In this document: one piece after another, positions 19,269 to 26,817 of the stretch
Position numbering within the stretch: position 1 is the first letter of the stretch
How the letters are laid out: each line of letters begins with the position of its first letter
Origin: Nitrospirota bacterium
GTDB taxonomy: Bacteria; Nitrospirota; Thermodesulfovibrionia; Thermodesulfovibrionales; UBA6898
NCBI GenBank assembly: GCA_021814475.1
Contig: JAKAIE010000025.1
Coordinates: forward strand, 1 to 39,124
Length of the DNA stretch: 39,124 bases
Direction of reading: 5' to 3'
Notes under the pieces: model-generated
Told to the model about the DNA's origin: nothing
The model's database searches: none
What the model saw: the letters and a program-made list of their open reading frames with translations, nothing else
Position numbers and translations under genes: made by a program

Positions 19269-19553
19269 ATGACAAAAGCTGATATCGTTGACACAATCTT
19301 TGAAAAGGTCGGGCTCTCCAAGAAGGAGGCTCAGGATATCGTCGAGAACCTTTTCGATACGATGAAGCAGACGTTTGTTGAGGGAGAATCGATCAAGATA
19401 TCGGGCTTCGGCACATTCAATGTCAGAAAGAAACTGGCGAGGAGGGGCAGGAATCCGAAGACCGGACAGGATCTTGAGATCACACCCCGCAGGGTGATCA
19501 CCTTCCGGGTAAGCAACCAGCTGAAGAAGGAGCTGGAGAGACTGGATGCATAA
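19269..19553 (+). CDS. ihfA: Integration host factor alpha subunit (HU/IHF family)
   Basis: A 94-residue DNA-bending protein of the HU/IHF family. It begins MTKADIVDTIFEKVGLSKKEA, has KISGFGTFNVRKK in the middle, and carries the beta-arm RRGRNPKTGQDLEI with the intercalating Pro, then RVITFRVSNQLKKEL. The RNPKTG arm and 94-residue length favour IHF alpha over HU (about 90). It probably pairs with an IHF beta encoded elsewhere. The order ihfA, small MerR-type regulator, tRNA-Pro recalls that of delta-proteobacteria and relatives, so this is likely core genome. Its stop overlaps the next start by 8 bases. Confidence 0.93.
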   Translation: MTKADIVDTIFEKVGLSKKEAQDIVENLFDTMKQTFVEGESIKISGFGTFNVRKKLARRGRNPKTGQDLEITPRRVITFRVSNQLKKELERLDA

Positions 19554-19941
19554 CCATGCCTTCGATGGCCTGAGACCTTCGCTGCCTCTTCCGGACAAAC
19601 TTTTTTATAAGATTGGAGAGGTCAGCAAGATAACAGGAATCGAATCATATGTGTTAAGATATTGGGAAACGGAGTTTCCGTTCCTGAAGCCGCGCAAGAA
19701 TAAATCCGGCCAGAGGGTGTATACCAAGAAAGAACTCGAGTTGATCCTGCAGGTCAAGAAGATGTTGTATCAGGAGCGGTATACGATTGAAGGTGTAAGA
19801 AAGCGGTTCGGTGAGGGAGTGTCCAGGCCTGCAGAGGTCAAGCCGCTCATTGAAAGCAGACCGAAGAGTGCGAAGTCTCCCCAGGAAGCCCTGGGTTTCG
19901 TGAAGAAGAGACTGAAGGATATTCTGAAGCAGTTCAGCTGA
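19546..19941 (+). CDS. Small MerR-family transcriptional regulator
   Basis: A 131-residue regulator with an N-terminal MerR winged helix: [26 protein letters not shown] (residues 20-45), then the wing with [15 protein letters not shown]. The C-terminal part is short and has no cysteine cluster, so it is not a metal sensor of the mercury type. It overlaps the end of ihfA by 8 bases (ATGCATAA) and is followed 2 bases later by tRNA-Pro. The effector is unknown; the conserved pairing with ihfA suggests a housekeeping role. Confidence 0.9.
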   Translation: MHNHAFDGLRPSLPLPDKLFYKIGEVSKITGIESYVLRYWETEFPFLKPRKNKSGQRVYTKKELELILQVKKMLYQERYTIEGVRKRFGEGVSRPAEVKPLIESRPKSAKSPQEALGFVKKRLKDILKQFS

Positions 19942-19943
19942 AT

Positions 19944-20020
19944 CGGGGCGTAGCGCAGCTTGGTAGCGCACTCGCTTGGGGTGCGAGTGGTCGCCTGTTC
20001 AAATCAGGTCGCCCCGACCA
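19944..20020 (+). tRNA. tRNA-Pro (anticodon GGG)
   Basis: A complete cloverleaf of 77 bases: acceptor CGGGGCG / CGCCCCG, D stem GCGC/GCGC, anticodon stem CTCGC/GCGAG with loop TTGGGGT (anticodon GGG), T arm GCCTG-TTCAAAT-CAGGT, and CCA encoded at the 3' end. It begins 2 bases after the MerR-type gene and ends just before a long terminator hairpin. Confidence 0.97.
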
Positions 20021-20023
20021 TAT

Positions 20024-20066
20024 AAATCAAGGACTTACAGAGTTTTGTAGGTCCTTGATTTTTTTT
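20024..20066 (+). terminator. Terminator after tRNA-Pro
   Basis: A 16-bp stem (20024-20039 with 20046-20061, one G-T pair) with a short loop runs into eight T. It closes the ihfA-merR-tRNA unit. Confidence 0.92.
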
Positions 20067-20618
20067 CATGTCGTGAAAATGTCGGAACTTTTTTTCTCGT
20101 GACATTTTTCTCCCTTTTTTGAGTATTTTTTGTCATATTTTTTGAACCTTATTTTTGGGAATCTGCATTGCTTTTTCGGTTGAAAATATAACGTTTTTAT
20201 TGAGGTTAGGGCATTTGCTTCTCCTGTAAATCCGGCACTGGAAATATACCCGCATTTTTCTGCAAAGTAATGAGCCTTTAAGGAAAAAGGACTCACTCAA
20301 TCTCTTTTGCACCGAAAAGCTCGGGACAGGCTCGCGTGTCGAACTTGTCCTTACCGGCATAATCGTCTTCGTCGTCTTCATATTACTCGGCTCCTTCGCC
20401 TCTACTTCGCTCGGAGAACTGGCAGTGAGCTGCACTGGAAGGGGTTAGCTGAGAAGAAGTAATACTCCACTAACCGATTTAAATAATTCTGTCGATAGGG
20501 AAAAAGACTATATATGGATAATTTCTGAAGTATTTTTACTCAAGCATATAAAACAACAGCATAAAGGCCATGTAGACTATGACTGGGCGCATTTCACTTC
20601 TGACATCAATTCCTTTAA
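20067..20618. other. AT-rich spacer without genes
   Basis: About 550 bases with no gene I can support. The first 200 are strongly T-rich, unlike the GC-rich neighbours. Around 20320-20350 there is a GGACAGGCTCGCG..CTTGTCC stretch resembling dispersed GC-rich repeats of bacterial genomes. A 100-codon minus-strand frame (20133-20435) looks like noise: no ribosome site, no recognisable motif. The abrupt change right after a tRNA marks the likely edge between core and acquired DNA. Confidence 0.6.
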
Positions 20619-20633
20619 TTGCACAGAAACATC

Positions 20634-20665
20634 TTGACCCTTGACTATACTCCAAGGTTTATAAT
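20634..20665 (+). promoter_or_regulatory. MerR-type promoter/operator of the mer operon
   Basis: TTGACC (20634-20639) and TATAAT (20660-20665) are 20 bases apart, the overlong spacing typical of MerR-controlled promoters. The spacer contains the imperfect palindrome CCTTGACTATACTCCAAGG (20639-20657), the expected MerR site. A second TTGACT at 20641 would leave only 13 bases and cannot serve. The transcript would begin with merR itself, so merR and the resistance genes share one induced promoter. Confidence 0.75.
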
Positions 20666-20690
20666 AGATAAAGTAGAGGAGGCGCAAATA

Positions 20691-21218
20691 ATGGAGTATT
20701 TAACGACTGGACGGCTGGCGAAGGAGGCCGGAGTCAATATCGACACGGTCCGCTATTACGAGAAGCGGGGTTTGATCCCGAAACCGCCCCGAAAGGATTC
20801 CGGCTACCGGATGTTCAGGGAGGACGCGGTGAAGAGGATCATCTTCATAAAGCATGCGCAGGAAATCGGATTTTCCCTCCATGAGATCGAGGAGCTGCTT
20901 TTCCTGCGGGTCAGCTCAAAGACGACCTGCCATGAAGTAAAGAAGAGGACGGAAGCCAAGATCGTAGAAGTCGAAGGAAAAATTCTGAACCTCCAGAGGA
21001 TCAAGCGGGCGCTCGAGAAAATGGCTGACATTTGCCGTGCGAATAAACGCATAGGCGACTGTCCCATTCTCGATATGCTGGACGCCCAGGGAGACAACCT
21101 TTCTCTGCCTCAGAACAGCAAGGCCGCGCAATCCGCCTCCTGTCCGTCCTGCGGAGCGCCGGTTCGATCCGAGAATATCAAGACTCTGAAGCAGACCGCG
21201 CGTATGAAGGGGGCATAA
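20691..21218 (+). CDS. merR: Mercury-responsive MerR regulator
   Basis: A 175-residue MerR protein that represses and, with Hg(II), activates the operon. The winged helix is at 4-45 (TTGRLAKEAGVNIDTVRYYE). Three cysteines, C80, C115 and C124, have spacings of 35 and 9, identical to C82/C117/C126 of the classical mercury sensor, with the same GDCPI context at the third. An extra C-terminal tail holds a CPSCGAPVR zinc-ribbon-like pair, unusual for MerR (about 144 residues). I start at ATG 20691 because it has GAGGAGG upstream and begins the conserved domain; the upstream 24 codons overlap the promoter. It is the first gene of the operon, one base from merT. Confidence 0.9.
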   Translation: MEYLTTGRLAKEAGVNIDTVRYYEKRGLIPKPPRKDSGYRMFREDAVKRIIFIKHAQEIGFSLHEIEELLFLRVSSKTTCHEVKKRTEAKIVEVEGKILNLQRIKRALEKMADICRANKRIGDCPILDMLDAQGDNLSLPQNSKAAQSASCPSCGAPVRSENIKTLKQTARMKGA

Positions 21219-21219
21219 G

Positions 21220-21558
21220 ATGAAAAAAGAGAACGTATCCAGCCTGGGAACCATAGTAACGGCTCTTCTTGCCGCATCCTGCTGCATCGGGCCGGTGATT
21301 TTCGCGGTATTCGGGACATCGATAGGGTTTCTCGGAAAGCTCACCGTCCTCGACCCGGTCCGGCCCTATCTCCTTGCGGCCGCGTTCTCCATGTTCGGCT
21401 ATTCCTTCTGGAAGCTGTATCTGAAGAAGTCCATTCCCTGCGACTGTGAAGCGGACCGCCGTTCCCGCAGGATCGCGCGCGGCATTTTCTGGACAGGATT
21501 TACAGCGCTGATCTTTGCCGTTCTGTTCCCGAAAATTGCCGTATGGATGCTTGGTTAA
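21220..21558 (+). CDS. merT: Mercuric transporter MerT
   Basis: A 112-residue inner-membrane protein that carries Hg(II) into the cytosol for reduction. The first membrane helix contains the vicinal pair C21-C22 in AASCCIGPV, and a cytosolic loop has C74 and C76 (IPCDCEAD), the two cysteine pairs expected of MerT. Three hydrophobic segments are visible (about 9-39, 50-68 and 86-110). It starts one base after the merR stop and precedes merP, the standard mer order. Confidence 0.92.
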   Translation: MKKENVSSLGTIVTALLAASCCIGPVIFAVFGTSIGFLGKLTVLDPVRPYLLAAAFSMFGYSFWKLYLKKSIPCDCEADRRSRRIARGIFWTGFTALIFAVLFPKIAVWMLG

Positions 21559-21577
21559 GAATAGAAAGAGAGAAACC

Positions 21578-21868
21578 ATGAAGAAAGTATTGATTCTCAG
21601 CACGATCATAACCCTGTTCCTGGTGACAGCAGTTGCCGCCGCAACTGACCAGAATGTTGTAATGGAAATTAAGGGGATGACCTGCGAGGTTTGCACCGTC
21701 GCGGTAAAAAAAGCCTTGTCCGGCGTTCCGGGCGTCAAGAGCGTGAAAGTCTCGTTCGATGAAAAGAAGGCGTGGCTTGTTGCGGACAAATCAGTTACAG
21801 ATGGCATGCTGAACGATGCCCTGAAGAAGGCCGGAGAATACGAAGGGAAGGTCATTGAGAGAAAGTAG
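21578..21868 (+). CDS. merP: Periplasmic mercury-binding protein MerP
   Basis: A 96-residue protein with a signal peptide (MKKVLILSTIITLFLVTAVAAA) and one heavy-metal-associated domain carrying GMTCEVC (C36 and C39), the Hg(II)-binding pair. It scavenges Hg(II) in the periplasm and hands it to MerT. I start at ATG 21578 because the in-frame upstream ATG at 21515 lies inside merT and adds a non-signal stretch. It ends 6 bases before merA. Confidence 0.93.
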   Translation: MKKVLILSTIITLFLVTAVAAATDQNVVMEIKGMTCEVCTVAVKKALSGVPGVKSVKVSFDEKKAWLVADKSVTDGMLNDALKKAGEYEGKVIERK

Positions 21869-21874
21869 CCGCGC

Positions 21875-23278
<1,404 letters not shown>

Positions 23279-23303
23279 GGCGAGTCTGAAAGGAGATCAA
23301 TAA

Positions 23304-23621
23304 ATGAAAACCTTATCGTGGGTGTCTTATATCGCTGGTTTCTTCTCTTATGCCGCCGTTGCCGAGGCTCAGTCGCAGACCCAGGGCTACGGCCCGTGGC
23401 CGGGGATGATGGGCTGGGGGTGCGGCATGGGGTGGCCCTGGTCGATGATGTTCATATTCTGGATCGTTGTTATCGCCGGGATCGTTTACTTTGTGCGGTC
23501 GACTGCTGTGGGAAAAGGGCGCGGGTCGGAAGAATCAGCACTCGAAATCCTCAAGAAGCGGTATGCCAAAGGAGAGATCAGCAAGGATGAATACGAGAAG
23601 ATAAAGAAGGACATTTCATAA
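23304..23621 (+). CDS. Small membrane protein with C-terminal SHOCT domain in the mer operon
   Basis: A 105-residue protein with an N-terminal hydrophobic, signal-like segment (to about 22, ending AEA), a Met/Trp/Gly-rich stretch (GPWPGMMGWGCGMGWPW), one membrane helix (about 48-64) and a C-terminal SHOCT motif (ALEILKKRYAKGEISKDEYEKIKKDI, 80-104). A strong ribosome site (AAAGGAGATC) precedes it. SHOCT proteins are common beside metal-resistance genes, but their job is unclear. The Met/Cys-rich patch facing the periplasm could bind a soft metal; that is a guess. It lies between merA and the seleno-merB gene on the same strand. Confidence 0.85.
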   Translation: MKTLSWVSYIAGFFSYAAVAEAQSQTQGYGPWPGMMGWGCGMGWPWSMMFIFWIVVIAGIVYFVRSTAVGKGRGSEESALEILKKRYAKGEISKDEYEKIKKDIS

Positions 23622-23646
23622 ACAGAGCATCGCAAGGGAGGAAATA

Positions 23647-24633
23647 GTGAAGATCGATTGTTATATCTCGCAGGGCTGCGGCTCCGAGGACGCGCTGAAG
23701 GAGAATATCGACCGCGCACTGGAGGCCGAGAAGATTCAAGCTGAAGTGAGCATTCACCGGATCACCGATGACAAGGCGGCTGAATTGAAGCTCAGCGGAT
23801 CGCCGTCTGTATTCATAAACGGCAAGGAACTCCAGCCGTCAGGCACCATCGGGTTTTCCTGAAGGATGTTCACGGACGAGTCGGGCAGACTCGGGAATGT
23901 GCCGTCAGTGGAAATGCTGCGCAAGACCATGAAGGAGCCGAATTGCTGTGCGGGAGGCACGCCCGCTTTCGGAAAGATCACGGTGAAGAGCCTCATGGAC
24001 CAGATCGGGGCTACGGTGCGGGGAAGACTGGCCGAAGCCAATTTGAGCCCATCGGAAAACGAGTCGCGAAAGTTTATTTTGAAAGAGTTCGCCAGGACTG
24101 GCAAGCCGCCTGCCGAGCAAACAATAGTCGAGGCGATGAAGCTGCCTTCCATCGAGTCGGTTCGCAGGTTCATCGAAAGACTGCACAAGGCGGACATCCT
24201 GACTGTGGAAGGCGGAGAGATCGTATCGGCCTATCCTTTTTCCGCAAAAAAGTCACGTCACAAGGTAATGTTCCCTGACGGCCACGAGATATACTCGCTC
24301 TGCGCAACAGACGCGCTGGGGATTCATTTCATGCTCGGGGAGAACATCACGGTTCGGTCGCGGTGTCCCGAATGCGAAGGGGAAATGAAGATCGAAGTGA
24401 AGGACGGTAAGATCGCCTCTCACGCTCCGGAAGGTGTAGTTGAATTTGTCAGCAGCGGGGACCACTGCGGATGCACGGCAAAGACCTTCTGCCCATTCAT
24501 GAACTTCTTCTGTTCCAAGGACCATCTTGAAAAGTGGCGGGAAAAGAACCCTGCCTCCGCAGCGGGCGAAATGTATCAGCTTCAGCAGGTGCTTGAGCAT
24601 AGCAAAAATATCTTCGGAGATTTTTTGAAATAG
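23647..24633 (+). CDS. merB: Putative selenocysteine-containing thioredoxin-like domain fused to organomercurial lyase MerB
   Basis: Read as one 328-residue gene with TGA (23860-23862) as selenocysteine 72. The first part (1-100) is a small thioredoxin-like domain: C5 and C11 in CYISQGC, then LSGSPSVFINGKELQP, GFS-U-RMF and GNVPSVEMLRKT. Cys homologues of this family, as I recall them, have C-R-[LM]-[YF] exactly here. The second part (about 137-328) is MerB, which breaks C-Hg bonds: winged helix, then C219, D222 and C282. Spacings of 3 and 63 equal those of C96/D99/C159 in plasmid MerB. GTG 23647 has GGGAGGA upstream, while the ATG at 23866 just after the TGA has no usable ribosome site. The same bases could instead be two separate genes; Sec machinery is not in the window. 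Confidence 0.72.
23877..23893 (+). promoter_or_regulatory. Candidate bacterial SECIS hairpin
   Basis: A perfect 6-bp stem CGAGTC / GACTCG closes the loop GGGCA. The loop begins 20 bases after the TGA and starts with G, fitting the bacterial SECIS pattern (G in the first loop positions, loop about 16-37 bases from UGA). A weaker lower stem CAC (23871-23873) / GTG (23899-23901) may extend it. SelB recognition is inferred. Confidence 0.6.
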
Positions 24634-24983
24634 ATAGGGCTCACTATTCGAAGGAAAGCGTAAGTAGAACATCAACGGGTCTATCCACTCAACCGATGTC
24701 GGTCTTTCAATGTTCACTGCTGCATTATCGGTGGCTGACTTTGGGACTATGTATCACCGGCTGCGTCGTTCTATTACGGAGCTATTGCGTGAGCGCTTTC
24801 AGCGTTGTTGTCGTTATATTTTTTATTGGCGTCAGGAGAGATGGTTCAAATTAGAAATTTGCGAGGCATTCCCTCAAACCAGCGAGTTACGCACGAATCA
24901 CCCCTTACCCCTCGTGGTATGAGGACTGATGTTATATGGACTACTAAGAAATGTAAAGATGAAGCGTAACACTTCACGATGAG
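24634..24983. other. Gene-free stretch between merB and the enolase remnant
   Basis: No gene is supported here; the 70-codon frame at 24710-24922 lacks a ribosome site and any motif. The right part is probably the former 5' region of the enolase gene. It contains TACCCCTCGTGGTATGAGG (near 24906-24924), whose first twelve bases also occur in the leader of the glucan synthase gene (1226-1237) and likewise form a small hairpin. Confidence 0.5.
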
Positions 24984-25070
24984 GTGTCTACGACAAAGAT
25001 CAAGAAGATAACGGCACTTGTGATATTGGATTCAAGGGGTAATCCAACGTTCGAAGTTGATGCAAACCGG
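24984..25070 (+). pseudogene. eno: Enolase, 5' fragment only
   Basis: About 26 codons read TTKIKKITALVILDSRGNPT followed by FEVDA, unmistakably the N-terminus of enolase (usual form KIKKITAREILDSRGNPTVEVDV). Homology stops near 25062 and the frame then runs into the insertion-sequence remnant. The natural start would be the codon at 24990, now ACG instead of ATG, with GAGG at 24981-24984 as ribosome site; an in-frame GTG at 24984 remains. The rest of the roughly 425-residue gene is missing here. A functional copy must be elsewhere if the cell uses glycolysis. Confidence 0.85.
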
Positions 25071-25072
25071 CA

Positions 25073-25693
25073 TCATGAGCGGGGCAGCGATCCCATCAGG
25101 AATATTACTTCTTCTTTTTTCTTTCGACCCGGTTCACAGCATCGCACACTCTGTTTGCCTTCCCACAGGACATGAGGACCGTGCATAACATCAGACTGCC
25201 ACAGGTCGTTTGGATACTCAGCTTCAAACTTCCTGCGGTCTGCAGGTGTCCCTGAAGGCCGGTCTACCAAGCCCTCAGCCTTTAAGAACCTGTATATTGT
25301 TGCGTAGGGAATGTGTCTTCCGGGCAAAATAATCCTTCGCTCTTTTGCCCGGCTGATAAAGACCGGCAGCGAGGCCTCGGGGATCTCTTTGCGCAGGGTT
25401 ATCAGCCCGGAGGCCGTCTCTTCTTCTATGGCCCGCGGCTTGCCCTTATCCGATCGTTCCAACGGATACAGCGCTTCAAGCTTATTACCTGCACGTTTGT
25501 ACCGGCAGGCCCATTCCTTGATAGTCGATTCTCCAATGCTTGTTCTGATGCTACCGGGGATTTGCCACTGCCTGGCGCACTTCTCCCGCATCAGTTCTTC
25601 AAGTTTCCCCCGTGGAAGCGCTCTGTCTCCCACAAAGTCGGAGATCACCCCAAACCGAAACACGGCAATCAGCTTCTTCATCTCTTCATCCAT
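25073..25693 (-). pseudogene. Truncated DDE (IS481/Mu-like) transposase, ORF2 of an insertion sequence
   Basis: The N-terminal half of a DDE transposase: a helix-turn-helix region (GESTIKEWACRYKRAGNKLEALYP), a second DNA-binding segment (HIPYATIYRFLKAEGLVDRP) and the start of the RNase-H-like core with its first catalytic Asp in PNDLWQSDVMHGP. After VLWEGKQ the sequence stops resembling transposases and ends in a basic tail, so the core with the other two acidic residues is lost. The ATG at 25693 has AGGAGG upstream. The partner ORF1 lies upstream on the same strand. The element cannot move by itself. Confidence 0.85.
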
Positions 25694-25796
25694 AAAACTC
25701 CTCCTCGGTGTTTGATGGATGAGCCTATCACGGCATGTATTCCCTGTGTAATGACTCTCTTCGGTAGGGTCTCCTCAGCCCACTTTGTCTTTCGGA

Positions 25797-26255
25797 TTAT
25801 CCTGTTCTTTGTACGGGAATCCACCCCGATGATATGAGCTCGTGAAATCCCTCCATAAGTCCAAGGTCAAAGTCCATCCCCAGATATATCTTGATGTTCT
25901 TTTTAAGCGCCCTCAACCAGCTGCCCTGCGCCTGCCTTGTTACGCCCCGGCTTATGTCCCATACGCCTTCTTGAAGCCGATGACTGATCCGTTTCATGAT
26001 TATCATGATCGGCGTCCGGTGCCGCGGCCAGCACTCTGCCGGCCTGATCGTATATACGCAGCCACAATCGGCACAGCGATACCGCTTCATGTACACCAGC
26101 GACTCATACCCGTAATACCATATCCCGACATAGCCGTGCCCCCATACCCTCTCACTTCCGCACCCCCCCTTCAAACATCTTGCCGGGCGCGGAAACACAT
26201 AGGCTCGGCCACCCTCCAATATCTCCTTGATACATACCATCAAAAAAAGCGACAA
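25797..26255 (-). CDS. Insertion-sequence ORF1, zinc-finger (DUF6431-like) accessory protein
   Basis: A 152-residue protein with a two-pair cysteine module: RCLKGGCGS and YRCADCGCVY around a HGYVGIWYYG core, then RPAECWPRHRTP. This recalls the DUF6431-type DNA-binding protein that precedes IS481-like transposases in two-gene elements. The best start is uncertain: TTG at 26255 or ATG at 26240; neither has a strong ribosome site. It lies about 100 bases upstream of the truncated transposase, same strand. No terminal inverted repeats could be recognised on either side, so the ends of the element are not fixed. Confidence 0.6.
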   Translation of the reverse strand: MSLFLMVCIKEILEGGRAYVFPRPARCLKGGCGSERVWGHGYVGIWYYGYESLVYMKRYRCADCGCVYTIRPAECWPRHRTPIMIIMKRISHRLQEGVWDISRGVTRQAQGSWLRALKKNIKIYLGMDFDLGLMEGFHELISSGWIPVQRTG

Positions 26256-26350
26256 TATCCCGTACCTCCCCGGAGAGGTGGAGGATAACGTCCCTCAAAA
26301 ACGCACCTCCCCCTTCCGGGACCTTTCCTTTTTATTTGATACGGGGTAGT

Positions 26351-26566
26351 TTAATTCCACTGAGGCGGTTTAATCTGATTTACTGCTTTTTCGGGTCGGC
26401 CTATTGTGATTAACAAGCCCCAATTAAGGTTAGATGTATGCTGAAGATAACACCTCTCAAGTCGGATGACACGAGCTTTCGGGTCTCCAAATATCCCCTG
26501 TATTTTAGACATCGGCTGAAATCCGGGAAATTGATATTCGTCCAGTAATCGTCTCTTTTTGCCCAT
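26351..26566 (-). pseudogene. Remnant of a small MGKKRRLLDEY-type protein
   Basis: A 71-codon frame beginning MGKKRRLLDEYQFPGFQP, then KIQGIFGDPKARVIRLER. From memory, this opening (MGKKRRLLDEYRFPGF...GIFGDPKARVIRL) is widespread among short ORFs of unknown function near mobile elements. The second half (after residue 38) no longer resembles that family, suggesting a frameshift or a junction. No function is known. It sits between the insertion-sequence remnant and the SNF2 gene, adding to the scrap nature of this zone. The rest of the gap 26256-26817 shows nothing clear. Confidence 0.45.
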
Positions 26567-26817
26567 CCAGAAATCATACAGTTTTCTTGATCCCTTTGAA
26601 AGCTCTTTTCCCCTTATCCGAAGCCATGTTATACTGACTCAGGCTTATCATTTCACCCACACGACTTCACGATGAGCCAGAAAAAAGTTATTCACTCTTT
26701 TCAGTTCCCTTTTATCTGCTTTATAGAATTGATGAGCTTATAAACTGATGCTGAGCTGTTTTTTGGAAAGGGCTTGATGATCCGCTTCGTACTTGGCAAG
26801 TGCAGGCAAAAAGGTAT

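Noticed and set aside
20310..20350. Dispersed-repeat-like GGACAGG...CTTGTCC stretch
   Set aside because: Only one partial relative is visible in the window (near 11341-11366), too little to call a repeat family.
20133..20435. 100-codon minus-strand frame in the AT-rich spacer
   Set aside because: No ribosome site, no motif, and composition follows the local AT-rich sequence.
23866..24633. Stand-alone MerB starting at the ATG after the TGA
   Set aside because: No usable ribosome site (AGG abuts the ATG), and its first 30 residues are the missing end of the thioredoxin-like domain, so I prefer one gene. It stays the main alternative.
24710..24922. 70-codon plus-strand frame before the enolase scrap
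   Set aside because: No ribosome site or homology recognised; Arg/Cys-rich composition typical of a chance frame.
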